From the NCBI GenBank assembly GCA_904501975.1, contig CAJGCZ010000043.1:1-17538 (forward strand): DNA of 17,538 bases, read 5' to 3'. Positions 7,291-13,878 of this stretch are shown piece after piece (positions within the stretch are counted from its first letter, which is position 1; each line of letters begins with the position of its first letter). A program made the translations under genes and the position numbers. Source of the stretch: an uncultured Akkermansia sp. GTDB taxonomy: Bacteria; Verrucomicrobiota; Verrucomicrobiia; Verrucomicrobiales; Akkermansiaceae. The notes beneath the pieces were generated by a model. The model searched no databases. It saw nothing but the letters and a program-made list of their open reading frames with translations, and was not told the origin of the DNA.

Positions 7291-8132
7291 AACTCAGCCT
7301 CAATATTTTGTTGCATGCACAGGGCGGGCGAAAGCTCACCGGGAGCCGAAGCCGCCACCTCTTTAGCCGGCACACCGGCCACCGTAGTATGCGGGCGCAC
7401 ATCGCTCAGCACCACAGAGGAAGCCGCAATCTTGGCGCACTCGCCAATCTCCACACGCCCCAAAACCTTAGCACCGGCACCAATAAGCACCCCACTGCGC
7501 ACAATCGGGTGGCGGGCCCCGCCCTTCTCTTTACCCGTACCGCCCAGAGTCACCTCGTGCAGCAGGGAAACATTGTTCTCGATAATTGCGGTTTCGCCCA
7601 CCACAAAGCCGGTACCGTGGTCCAGCAAAATACCGCAACCAATTTGGGCAGCAGGGTGAATATCCACCCCAAACACCTCGCTGCTGATGCTTTGGAACAA
7701 CAAAGCCAGCAAATGGCGCCCCTCTTGCCACAGCAAATGTGCTACGCGGTATGTGGCAAGGGCATGAAATCCCTTAAAAAACAACAAAGGCTCCAAGGCG
7801 TTGTGGCATGCTGCATCGCGCTCTACCACTGCGCGCAAATCAGCCGCCATGCACTCCACCGCCATGGGGTGCGATTTAAGCAGCGTGCGAATCAGGGGCT
7901 CCAGCTCATCGCGCCCCATATCGCGGCGAGACAACTTGCGAGCCAAGCGCACGGCCACCGCATTGCACAAGCTGTTGCGGCTCAGCACCACATCATCCAA
8001 AATTCCCATCAGTTTAGGCTCCTGCTCAGCAGCTGCCTCTGCAATAGGGTAAAGCTCGCCCCACACGCTCTCTGCCAATCCGGCAGTGGCCGGTACCATC
8101 TTTTCCGGGCGCAACATAGGAGTGGGGAGCAT
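7287..8132 (-). CDS. cysE: Serine O-acetyltransferase
   Basis: 281 residues. Transfers acetyl from acetyl-CoA to L-serine, the committed step of cysteine synthesis; cytoplasmic. An alpha-helical N-terminal domain (about 20-145) contains ERDAACHNALEPLLFFKGFHAL (104-125). A left-handed beta-helix of hexapeptide repeats follows (about 150-255). D157 in VDIHPAA and H172 in DHGTGFVVGETA keep the 15-residue spacing of the catalytic Asp143/His158 of E. coli CysE. The tail ends NIEAEL rather than the usual isoleucine-ending tail that docks into cysteine synthase, so complex formation is uncertain. It starts 31 bp after the polyprenyl synthase gene and overlaps the next gene by four bases, in one operon. 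No cysK is in the window. Confidence 0.94.
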   Translation of the reverse strand: MLPTPMLRPEKMVPATAGLAESVWGELYPIAEAAAEQEPKLMGILDDVVLSRNSLCNAVAVRLARKLSRRDMGRDELEPLIRTLLKSHPMAVECMAADLRAVVERDAACHNALEPLLFFKGFHALATYRVAHLLWQEGRHLLALLFQSISSEVFGVDIHPAAQIGCGILLDHGTGFVVGETAIIENNVSLLHEVTLGGTGKEKGGARHPIVRSGVLIGAGAKVLGRVEIGECAKIAASSVVLSDVRPHTTVAGVPAKEVAASAPGELSPALCMQQNIEAEL

Positions 8133-8163
8133 TGGTGGAAGCTACAAGGGTAAACGATATGGC

Positions 8164-9177
8164 TTATTCCTCCACGCAGCACTCTCGCAGCATGTCATCC
8201 AAGCGGTACGTCATCTCCGCCAAAGCCTGGCGAGCCTTGGTATCCGGCAACAGCCACAACACCTCGCGCGCCTCTTCATTGCGGGCAAGCCCCTCGTCTA
8301 CAGAAAGGCGAATCGCCTCGCGGAAAGCGTAGGTATGGCGCAAGCGGGAGTAATCAATCTCCTCATGGCGCTCCACACAGCTGCGCACCTCTTCGGCTAC
8401 GTCCTCAGAGCTGGACTCCATCAGGAAGAACACCGGCAGCGTCAGCTTACCCTTCTCGGCATCCGTGCCCAGCGTCTTACCCGCATCTTCATCGGTACCG
8501 GTCAGGTCCAGGCAATCATCGTAAATCTGGTAAGAGATGCCCAACAGCGTGCCCATGCGGTTCAACTGCTCAATCATCTCGTCGTCCATCCCTTGCAGGT
8601 AGGCAGCACCACTCATAGCAATAGCAAAGAGGGTGGCAGTCTTCTTGCGAATCAGCTCGTAATAATCGGCACGGCTCATCTCGGCATCCCACAAGCGGGT
8701 GGACTGCTCTACCTCGCCCTGGCACAAATCGCGCATGGCAATGGCCATCTTGCGGCAAAACTTACTGCCGCCAATCTCAGTGCCCATCACAATAGCCTGC
8801 GCCATGAGCGTATCGCCCAACAATACAGCCAACTCATTGCCCCACAAGGCATTGGGTGTAGGCTGGTCGCGGCGGGTCTCTGCCTTATCCAACACATCAT
8901 CGTGAATAAGGGACGACATGTGCGTCATCTCCAGCAGGGCAGCAAACTTAACGTGCTCCGGCTTAATGCCACCGGTGGCCGCTGCCGTAAGCAGCACCAA
9001 GCCCGGGCGCAGCATCTTACCCTGCCCGCGGCAAATCTTGCGCATGTACTCTCTCACGTAGGGTTCAAACTCCTCCGTCTGAAGGGCAATCTCGTCTCTC
9101 ACCTTCTGCAGCTCGCGGTTAATGAGCTTAAGGTGTGTTCTTTTTTCTCGCAGTTTGCTGAAGAAGGATATGGCCAT
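8164..9177 (-). CDS. Polyprenyl diphosphate synthase (trans-isoprenyl synthase)
   Basis: 337 residues. Extends allylic diphosphates with isopentenyl diphosphate, probably to make the side chain of menaquinone; cytoplasmic. The first aspartate-rich motif is DDVLD (93-97), followed by RR (102-103); the second is DDCLD (220-224). Small residues (SS) four and five positions before the first motif fit a long-chain product, as in octaprenyl synthases, rather than FPP or GGPP. I chose the ATG at 9177 (MAISFFSKLREKR): the frame opens further upstream at 9240, but that ATG lies upstream of the predicted transcription start. This is the first gene of the operon with cysE and the FAD dehydrogenase. The tail ends RECCVEE with a Cys pair. 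Exact chain length is not determinable. Confidence 0.92.
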   Translation of the reverse strand: MAISFFSKLREKRTHLKLINRELQKVRDEIALQTEEFEPYVREYMRKICRGQGKMLRPGLVLLTAAATGGIKPEHVKFAALLEMTHMSSLIHDDVLDKAETRRDQPTPNALWGNELAVLLGDTLMAQAIVMGTEIGGSKFCRKMAIAMRDLCQGEVEQSTRLWDAEMSRADYYELIRKKTATLFAIAMSGAAYLQGMDDEMIEQLNRMGTLLGISYQIYDDCLDLTGTDEDAGKTLGTDAEKGKLTLPVFFLMESSSEDVAEEVRSCVERHEEIDYSRLRHTYAFREAIRLSVDEGLARNEEAREVLWLLPDTKARQALAEMTYRLDDMLRECCVEE

Positions 9178-9230
9178 ATAAGTAAGGAATGAGAGAGAGG
9201 GTGTTTGAGCCCTAAAGCTCGCGCGCGCCA

Positions 9231-9259
9231 AGTGTAGCAAACTTTCACCTCTTTGGCAA
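9231..9259 (-). promoter_or_regulatory. Promoter of the polyprenyl synthase operon
   Basis: Minus strand: TTGCCA (9259-9254), 17-bp spacer, TACACT (9236-9231). The transcript would start near 9225 and carry about 48 untranslated bases before the ATG at 9177. This placement rules out the upstream ATG at 9240. Confidence 0.55.
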
Positions 9260-9389
9260 TCTTTATTTATTGCTAAATCATTTGCTGCAATAAGACGAAC
9301 GTATTTTATGCGCCGCTACCCCTTTTGGCCGGGCTCTCTGCAGCCGGAAGTTTGATAGAAGGGCCGGCACTCCCCTGCTGTGTATTAAA

Positions 9390-9420
9390 AGGCTCCCTAA
9401 CCGCAACAGTTAGGGAGCCT
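9390..9420 (-). terminator. Rho-independent terminator after the Gfo/Idh/MocA gene
   Basis: A perfect 12-bp stem (AGGCTCCCTAAC at 9390-9401 with 9409-9420) and 7-base loop. Read on the minus strand it is followed by TTTTAAT, so it ends transcription of the oxidoreductase gene before the polyprenyl operon promoter. Confidence 0.85.
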
Positions 9421-9427
9421 TGCTTAA

Positions 9428-9444
9428 CAAATTGTACCTTGTAC
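9428..9444. repeat. 17-bp repeat, also at 11658-11674
   Basis: CAAATTGTACCTTGTAC occurs perfectly twice, here and at 11658-11674, and similarity continues weakly beyond (TCGAAAATC versus TCGTAAATT). Both copies lie 20-35 bases past the stop codon of a minus-strand gene (9465 and 11707). Function unknown. Confidence 0.6.
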
Positions 9445-9464
9445 TTCGAAAATCTCCATTGACA

Positions 9465-10784
9465 TCAGTACTTTAACTCACCGGAGAGCACACGGCGCTC
9501 AAACTCGGCAATATCCACCACCTCGCCGGTGCGGCGGGCATGCTCCACGGCAAAGGCAATGACGTGGGAGTGTGCAGAAGCCTGAATCGGGGTGGTCATG
9601 AGCATGGGAGATTCCGCCTCGCGCATATCGTGGTAAAGGTTGCTCACCAAGCCCCAGTCGCCACCGCCGTGGCCGGCATAACCGCCGGAGGCCTCCTCAA
9701 CCTCCACCTTACGGGTCTTTTTAGAGAAATGCTCCGTAACGGTAATTTCGCCGGGGCCGTTTTCCTTATAGAAAGCACCTGCACGCAACTTGGCCTTGGT
9801 GCCGTAAATCTCAATGTGGCGGCCTTCCTCAAAGGCGGTCATGGTGAAAGTACCGGTAATGCCACCCATGTAGCGCAAAATGGCCACCAAGTGGTCCGGC
9901 TGGTCGTTATCACCGCACTGGAACACGTCTCGACCCCAAGCAGAGGTCTTGAGCCACTCAGTAATTTGCTCCGGGGTAGCCTCGTCCACACCGTCCATCA
10001 CCATCTTCAGCCAGCGGCGGCAGCTTTCGTCTGTCACATATTTGCGGGCATCCCAGGGGTCTTCGCCAATGGGGCCGGTCCAATCGGTGCAGCGCTCGGG
10101 GCGCGGCTCGGTAAGGGTTTCTTTGCGGAAGAAGGAAAGCTCACCGAAGGAGGACACCTGCTCGCAGGGGCGATCCATCAGCCAGTAAAGAATATCCATA
10201 TCGTGGCAGCACTTAGCCACAATCATGGGGGTGGATTTAACACTATTGCCCCAGTGGCCACGCACAAAGGAGTGACCGAAGTGCCAGGCACCCACACCCT
10301 CGTTGGCATTAAAGGTCATAATCTCACCCAACTCGCCGCTGCGAATCACATTGCGAATGGCATTGTAAAACGGCGTATAACGCAACACGTGGCAAATAGC
10401 TACGCGACGCCCCAGCTTTTCTGCCAAGTCGCGCAGCTCCAAAGTCTCCTTGAGTGTTTTGGAGATGGGTTTCTCGAGCAACAGGTCATAGCCCAACTCC
10501 AAGGCGCGCTTGGCCGGCTCAAAGTGGTAATCGTCTTGCGTGCCGATGATGGCAACATCTGCCATCTTGGGTTGAGACAACAACTCATCCGCATTAGCAA
10601 ACAGGCGGATAGAGGCACGCTCCTCCTCCGGGGCAAAGTCGCGCACCTGCTCAGCGCGCACTGTTACAGGATCTGCAGCTGCAACAATACGAAAACGCTC
10701 CGGGTACTCCATTGCCAATTTCATGTACGTGCGGGTACGAGAACCGCAACCAATACCTACCAGTGTAATTCTTCCTTGCTCCAT
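9465..10784 (-). CDS. Gfo/Idh/MocA-family oxidoreductase
   Basis: 439 residues. NAD(P)-dependent sugar or inositol dehydrogenase family; the substrate cannot be read from sequence. An N-terminal Rossmann fold has LVGIGCGSRTR (8-18), GTQDDYHFEPA (81-91) and the conserved LLEKPISKT (102-110) with K105, which contacts cofactor and substrate. The C-terminal sheet domain carries AKCCHDMDILYWL (190-202), holding the usual Asp/His catalytic positions, and GAFYKENGPGEITV further on. There is no signal peptide, so it is cytoplasmic. Family members in Akkermansia include GH109-type hydrolases, but those are generally exported; this protein more likely handles an intracellular sugar (inference). It stands alone between its own terminator and a divergent small gene. 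Confidence 0.9.
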   Translation of the reverse strand: MEQGRITLVGIGCGSRTRTYMKLAMEYPERFRIVAAADPVTVRAEQVRDFAPEEERASIRLFANADELLSQPKMADVAIIGTQDDYHFEPAKRALELGYDLLLEKPISKTLKETLELRDLAEKLGRRVAICHVLRYTPFYNAIRNVIRSGELGEIMTFNANEGVGAWHFGHSFVRGHWGNSVKSTPMIVAKCCHDMDILYWLMDRPCEQVSSFGELSFFRKETLTEPRPERCTDWTGPIGEDPWDARKYVTDESCRRWLKMVMDGVDEATPEQITEWLKTSAWGRDVFQCGDNDQPDHLVAILRYMGGITGTFTMTAFEEGRHIEIYGTKAKLRAGAFYKENGPGEITVTEHFSKKTRKVEVEEASGGYAGHGGGDWGLVSNLYHDMREAESPMLMTTPIQASAHSHVIAFAVEHARRTGEVVDIAEFERRVLSGELKY

Positions 10785-10868
10785 AGTAAAAATGCAATTG
10801 CTTGTTAGCCGGCGGAGTGTACACCCTTTTTACGCTCTTTTCAAGTCTTTTTTAGAGTCAGATTTTGC

Positions 10869-10898
10869 TTGACTTACGGTAAACGAATACGGTAGAAT
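10869..10898 (+). promoter_or_regulatory. Leaderless promoter with a 7-bp direct repeat
   Basis: TTGACT (10869-10874), 18-bp spacer, TAGAAT (10893-10898). Six bases later comes the ATG at 10905, so the expected transcription start is the start codon itself. The spacer carries TACGGTA twice (10875-10881 and 10888-10894, period 13), which overlaps the promoter and could be an operator. Confidence 0.55.
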
Positions 10899-10904
10899 AA
10901 CAAC

Positions 10905-11228
10905 ATGACTACAGAGCGTATGTATGCAGCAGGTCATAATGTCACCGTCTCTTATGCTGTAGGAGCCTGGTTGCAGTACTTGCGTGTCCGCACCGAGGGC
11001 CGTGCTGTCTTCCAGTCTCAAATCAACCGTGCAGCCCTTGCACTGCGTAACATCTTTAACCGGTACCCGGAGCTGCCCAAGGAGCGCATGCACACGCTCG
11101 ACCGCGAGGAGTGGACCACCCGCATCCTCAACTCTGCATCCACACCTGCTAAGCGTATCTTCTACGGCCGCATTCTGCGCTACTTCTTCCGCTATGCCCA
11201 AATTAAAGGTTGGGGAAAAGAAAGCTAA
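10905..11228 (+). CDS. Hypothetical protein, resembles an integrase core-binding domain
   Basis: 107 residues, not recognised with certainty. Basic, all-helical in appearance, no signal peptide. The pattern of an N-terminal helix (SYAVGAWLQYLRVRTEG), a middle stretch ending HTLDREEWTTRIL, and a C-terminal TPAKRIFYGRILRYFFRYAQ then KGWG resembles the SAM-like N-terminal DNA-binding domain of tyrosine recombinases. The catalytic domain (R...HxxR...Y) is absent, and nothing in the following bases continues it. It could be a free-standing DNA-binding protein or a remnant of an integrase. The clean promoter and full frame argue for a living gene. The start is supported by the promoter position; there is no Shine-Dalgarno site. 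Confidence 0.7.
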   Translation: MTTERMYAAGHNVTVSYAVGAWLQYLRVRTEGRAVFQSQINRAALALRNIFNRYPELPKERMHTLDREEWTTRILNSASTPAKRIFYGRILRYFFRYAQIKGWGKES

Positions 11229-11272
11229 CGTTCCCCTGCCCCTCTTATAAAAAAGCTGCCGCCTGGATGCTA

Positions 11273-11396
11273 CCGTACTACGCACCGCAGGTGCGTTCTT
11301 CACTACAGCGCAAGCTGTTCTTCACCATCTGCCGCAGGCAGATTCTTCACCATGCCCAACGGGCATTCTTCACCACGGCGTCAGCCGTTCCTCCTC
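11273..11396. repeat. Mini-hairpin array, copy 1 (five modules)
   Basis: Five different short hairpins are joined by an almost constant 8-base linker TCTTCAC(T/C): 11280-11296 (7-bp stem, loop GCA), 11305-11318 (5 bp, GCAA), 11327-11343 (7 bp, GCA), 11352-11366 (6 bp, AAC) and 11375-11388 (5 bp, GTCA), the last followed by TCCTCCTC. Every stem starts with A and ends with T. A second copy at 15795-15895 is almost identical but lacks exactly the 23-base module with loop AAC. It is not a CRISPR array: the units between the linkers are palindromes. Confidence 0.85.
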
Positions 11397-11640
11397 CCAA
11401 ATACCGCGAGCGCAGCGAGCCAAATTCTGAGCCCCACAAATTGGTAGTTGTGTGGGGGAGGAATACTATCGGAGTGTTGGACTTTAGTCCAACATTTATT
11501 ATCAAACCATACCACCAAAAAGGTGGGACTGAAGTCCCACCCTACGATATAGACAAATTGCTATTTGTGGGACTATTAACTAAAAACTTTAACAGAGCAT
11601 ATTCTTTTAGCTCTGTCGGAGCGTGGAGCCGCTACGCGGC
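11397..11640. repeat. Mosaic of palindromic repeat fragments
   Basis: No gene. It contains in order: a fragment like the right edge of element B (GCGAGCGCAGCGAGCC, about 11407-11422); a decayed copy of the element head palindrome (11431-11457); a hairpin TGTTGGAC/GTCCAACA (11475-11494); a hairpin GGTGGGAC/GTCCCACC with loop TGAA (11522-11541); a truncated head palindrome (11553-11575, matching copy A at all but one base); and overlapping GCCGC/GCGGC hairpins near 11628-11650. The spacer between the 107-residue gene and the protease gene appears to be a landing site for such pieces. Confidence 0.65.
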
Positions 11641-11706
11641 GTAGCCGCCTAGCCTATCAAATTGTACCTTGTACATCGTAAATTGTAAATTCCAACTCGT
11701 CCTTCC

Positions 11707-12504
11707 TCACTTTTTAAGTCGCGCCTTAAGCTGTGTAATGGCTGTAATTTCTATATAGCCAATCGCGGCATAGATGGGGTGCTGCGGGCAATCGAAAAGC
11801 AATTTATTGTCCACCACCTTCACCGGTATGCGGTGCAAATACCGTTGGCCGTCGTCAGAGTCCGTCATATAAATAGCCACAATGCGCGGTTGCTTATTGG
11901 CATCGCACTCATAATCCACCCCCCAAACAGTTAACGAATGCGTGTAGCGCAAACCATCGGGGCGAAAATAATCCACACCAATCCAAAAAGCGCTGCCCTT
12001 GCTAAACCCTTGGTAGAGCATTTGGGTTAAACTTTGCGCATTGACTTGCACACCTCGGGCGCGCGACAACAGACCCCACACAAAGGCATCCGCCTGCGGG
12101 TACATAGCGGTGTAATAATGCCCGTTAGCACTGTTGGTAATTTTGGCATAGGGGGCGCCGTCCTCCGACATTAAGGGCGCGTATTGACCGGAAAACCACC
12201 AGCGCATGCCTTCATCGGGGTCGCTGCCGCAGTTAGCAAAAGAAGCCCGATAGGTGGACCACACAGCCTCCCCCACGGGCACACCGGCGGGCAAATCCTC
12301 TGCGGGGCGTGTATCTTGCCACCAAGCAATCAAATTGGCGGCGGTAATGGCCCAGCACAACTCAGAATCCTGCCGGTTGCGCGACTTATTAAAATCATAC
12401 CATCCCTCTTGAGCATTAACACCGGAAGCCCACAGAGTTTCCGTTTTGGCAAAAAGCGGAGCTGCCAACAAAGCTGCGCAAGCGAATAAGGAGCGAATGT
12501 TCAT
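11707..12504 (-). CDS. Secreted IdeS/Mac-like cysteine endopeptidase (family C66)
   Basis: 265 residues. Residues 1-19 are a signal peptide ending LFA, so the mature protein (about 246 residues) is exported. It matches the immunoglobulin-G-cleaving IdeS of Streptococcus pyogenes along its length: WASGV, then GWYDFNKSRNRQDSELCWA (34-52), AANLIAWW, YTHSLTVWGVDYE (187-199) and IYMTDSDDG (211-219). The known catalytic set is all present: K40 and C50 with the same 10-residue spacing as Lys84 and Cys94 of IdeS, H189 in the place of His262, and D215/D217 for Asp284/Asp286. It is shorter than IdeS and lacks its RGD. Fold and peptidase activity are very likely; whether it cuts IgG, IgA or something else is unknown. 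Alone in its transcription unit. Confidence 0.88.
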   Translation of the reverse strand: MNIRSLFACAALLAAPLFAKTETLWASGVNAQEGWYDFNKSRNRQDSELCWAITAANLIAWWQDTRPAEDLPAGVPVGEAVWSTYRASFANCGSDPDEGMRWWFSGQYAPLMSEDGAPYAKITNSANGHYYTAMYPQADAFVWGLLSRARGVQVNAQSLTQMLYQGFSKGSAFWIGVDYFRPDGLRYTHSLTVWGVDYECDANKQPRIVAIYMTDSDDGQRYLHRIPVKVVDNKLLFDCPQHPIYAAIGYIEITAITQLKARLKK

Positions 12505-12520
12505 GGTTGAGGCGTTGTTT

Positions 12521-12554
12521 ATAAAAAGGCGTGGTGCTTAGCACACCACGCCTT
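12521..12554 (-). terminator. Rho-independent terminator after the 138-residue protein gene
   Basis: An 11-bp perfect stem (AAGGCGTGGTG at 12526-12536 with 12544-12554) and 7-base loop, followed on the minus strand by TTTTTAT. It ends the gene at 12583-12999 just before the protease gene; TATAAA in its tail may also serve as the protease -10 box. Confidence 0.85.
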
Positions 12555-12582
12555 GTCTTACAAAAAACTTATAATCGACGGA

Positions 12583-12999
12583 TTAGAGGTTCTGCAGAGC
12601 GTTCTCAAGAGCCTCGCAACCGTAGAAGTTATTCTCGATGATGCGCTGGCCGGCAACCTCCATGCGGGGAGCAAGCTCGAACAAAGCGGGCAGAAGCTTC
12701 TGAGCCAACTTCTCTTGGGTGGCTTCATCGGGCTCACCAAGAGCCTCCATGTCGGCCTGGGCCTTTACCATGCGCTGCATTACAGCCTCCATGCGGGGTA
12801 CGGCAGCCTCGGCTGTAGCCTGGTCCTGCACAGACTCAAGAATCTCTACAGCTTCAGTCAGGGCAGCAATTACTTCATCAACCATGGCCTCAGCAGCCTC
12901 GGGAGTGCATACTACAGCGGGAGTTACGGGAGCTTCCTCCTGGGCCATGGCCAGCGGGCTGCACAGAGCGGCGGCGGCCAAAAATGCGATTTTTTTCAT
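12583..12999 (-). CDS. Small secreted helical protein, paralogue 1
   Basis: 138 residues, function unknown. Residues 1-19 are a signal peptide (ending AMA, then Q20), so it is periplasmic or secreted. The mature part is strongly acidic, Ala/Glu/Met-rich and probably all alpha-helical, with two cysteines (C31, C128) that could pair. It is clearly paralogous to the next gene (13182-13592): LESVQDQATAEAAV here against LETAKDKASADAAA there, a shared TQxxLxxKLL, and the C-terminal signature ENNFYGCEALENAL against ENDFYGSEDLKEAM. It has a near-consensus promoter, a leader of about 57 bases that can fold (GATGT/ACATC), and its own terminator. This suggests substantial, separately controlled expression. 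Confidence 0.85.
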   Translation of the reverse strand: MKKIAFLAAAALCSPLAMAQEEAPVTPAVVCTPEAAEAMVDEVIAALTEAVEILESVQDQATAEAAVPRMEAVMQRMVKAQADMEALGEPDEATQEKLAQKLLPALFELAPRMEVAGQRIIENNFYGCEALENALQNL

Positions 13000-13063
13000 A
13001 TTTTTGTTTTAGTTTGATGTTGAAGCCGCGCGGTACATCGTGTTCCCGCCGTCAGCGCGGCGC

Positions 13064-13092
13064 ATATTACAGGAAATTATGAAAATTGTCAA
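13064..13092 (-). promoter_or_regulatory. Promoter of small secreted protein 1
   Basis: Minus strand: TTGACA (13092-13087), 17-bp spacer, TAATAT (13069-13064), close to the sigma-70 consensus. The -35 region and first part of the spacer recur 17/18 at 17102-17119, upstream of the related 350-residue protein. Confidence 0.7.
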
Positions 13093-13110
13093 TTCTTAAC
13101 AACTGTAAGA

Positions 13111-13159
13111 CAAAAATTTAGGCTATATTTCTCTGTCAACACAAAGAAATATAGCCTAA
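13111..13159 (-). terminator. Rho-independent terminator after small secreted protein 2
   Basis: A perfect 15-bp stem (13118-13132 with 13145-13159) and 12-base loop, followed on the minus strand by ATTTTTG. The stem is AT-rich apart from GGC/GCC. It separates the two paralogous genes into single transcription units. Confidence 0.8.
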
Positions 13160-13181
13160 CGCGGAAAATCTGCGGCGGGTT

Positions 13182-13592
13182 TTACATCATCAGGCGCATG
13201 GCCTCCTTCAAATCCTCGCTGCCGTAAAAATCGTTTTCCATTAACGATTTACCTACAGCTTTTTTGCGAGGACTCACGGAGAATGTAACCTTCAACAGCT
13301 TGGAAATCAGTCTCTGCTGCGTCTCGCCATCGCACTGCTTCACCTTAGAGGCATCAGGCTGCAGCTCATGCACACGGGCAATCACAAGGAAAAGCTCTTC
13401 TGCGGCGGCATCGGCACTGGCTTTATCCTTAGCGGTTTCCAGAAGTTCAACAATCTTGACCTGAATGTCACACAATTCATTAATGGCGGCTTCTACAACT
13501 TCCACCTGAACCTCAGCAGCAGGTACCGGTGTGCCCTGAGCCATAACAAGCGGCGCAGCACACAGAGCTGCAATAATAGCGATATGTTTCAT
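13182..13592 (-). CDS. Small secreted helical protein, paralogue 2
   Basis: 136 residues, function unknown. A signal peptide of about 18 residues ends VMA before Q19. The mature part is helical and less acidic than its neighbour, with a basic patch (SPRKKAVGK, 107-115). It aligns over its full length with the protein encoded at 12583-12999: TQQRLISKLL (91-100), then PRK, then MENDFYGSEDLKEAM (118-132). The C-terminal cysteine of paralogue 1 is replaced by serine here, while C41 and C87 are unique, so any disulfide is not conserved. Tandem duplication followed by divergence is the simple reading. It has its own promoter and terminator. Confidence 0.82.
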   Translation of the reverse strand: MKHIAIIAALCAAPLVMAQGTPVPAAEVQVEVVEAAINELCDIQVKIVELLETAKDKASADAAAEELFLVIARVHELQPDASKVKQCDGETQQRLISKLLKVTFSVSPRKKAVGKSLMENDFYGSEDLKEAMRLMM

Positions 13593-13629
13593 ATTATTGT
13601 TCTGTTAGCTTTTTTGTTAGCTGTGAAGT

Positions 13630-13657
13630 ATCATACCTTATACATTTTCATTGTAAA
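13630..13657 (-). promoter_or_regulatory. Promoter of small secreted protein 2
   Basis: Minus strand: TTTACA (13657-13652), 16-bp spacer, TATGAT (13635-13630). The short leader contains AGCTAACA twice, around a run of As, close before the ATG at 13592. Confidence 0.5.
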
Positions 13658-13878
13658 GTTAAAACTTTTAGCCACGTCTAAGTTTCAGTTTTCGGTTGAG
13701 AACCCGGAAATAGAAATTAGTAAGGCTCGTGTCTCTGCGTTCTACATTTGGGTGGCAGCATAGCATGTAAAAATGATATATTACCAAAATTGCTGTATGT
13801 CCTCTATTTCCCCCCGCATGTTATGATTATCATATAAATCATTAATAACTAAACTACTCTATAAATTACAGGAATATC

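Noticed and set aside
8086..9192. 368-codon plus-strand frame opposite the polyprenyl synthase
   Set aside because: Antisense shadow of a gene with both aspartate-rich motifs; its own translation looks random.
8164..9240. Polyprenyl synthase starting at the ATG at 9240
   Set aside because: The extra 21 residues do not fit the family and the ATG lies upstream of the predicted transcription start.
9540..10808. 422-codon plus-strand frame opposite the oxidoreductase
   Set aside because: Antisense shadow of the Gfo/Idh/MocA gene; low complexity, rich in His and Gly, no motif.
11273..11396. CRISPR array
   Set aside because: The constant part is only 8 bases and the variable parts are self-complementary hairpins of 14-17 bases; no cas genes are in the window.
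11210..11644. 144-codon frame after the 107-residue gene
   Set aside because: It is made almost wholly of translated palindromic modules and mosaic repeats, with no promoter.
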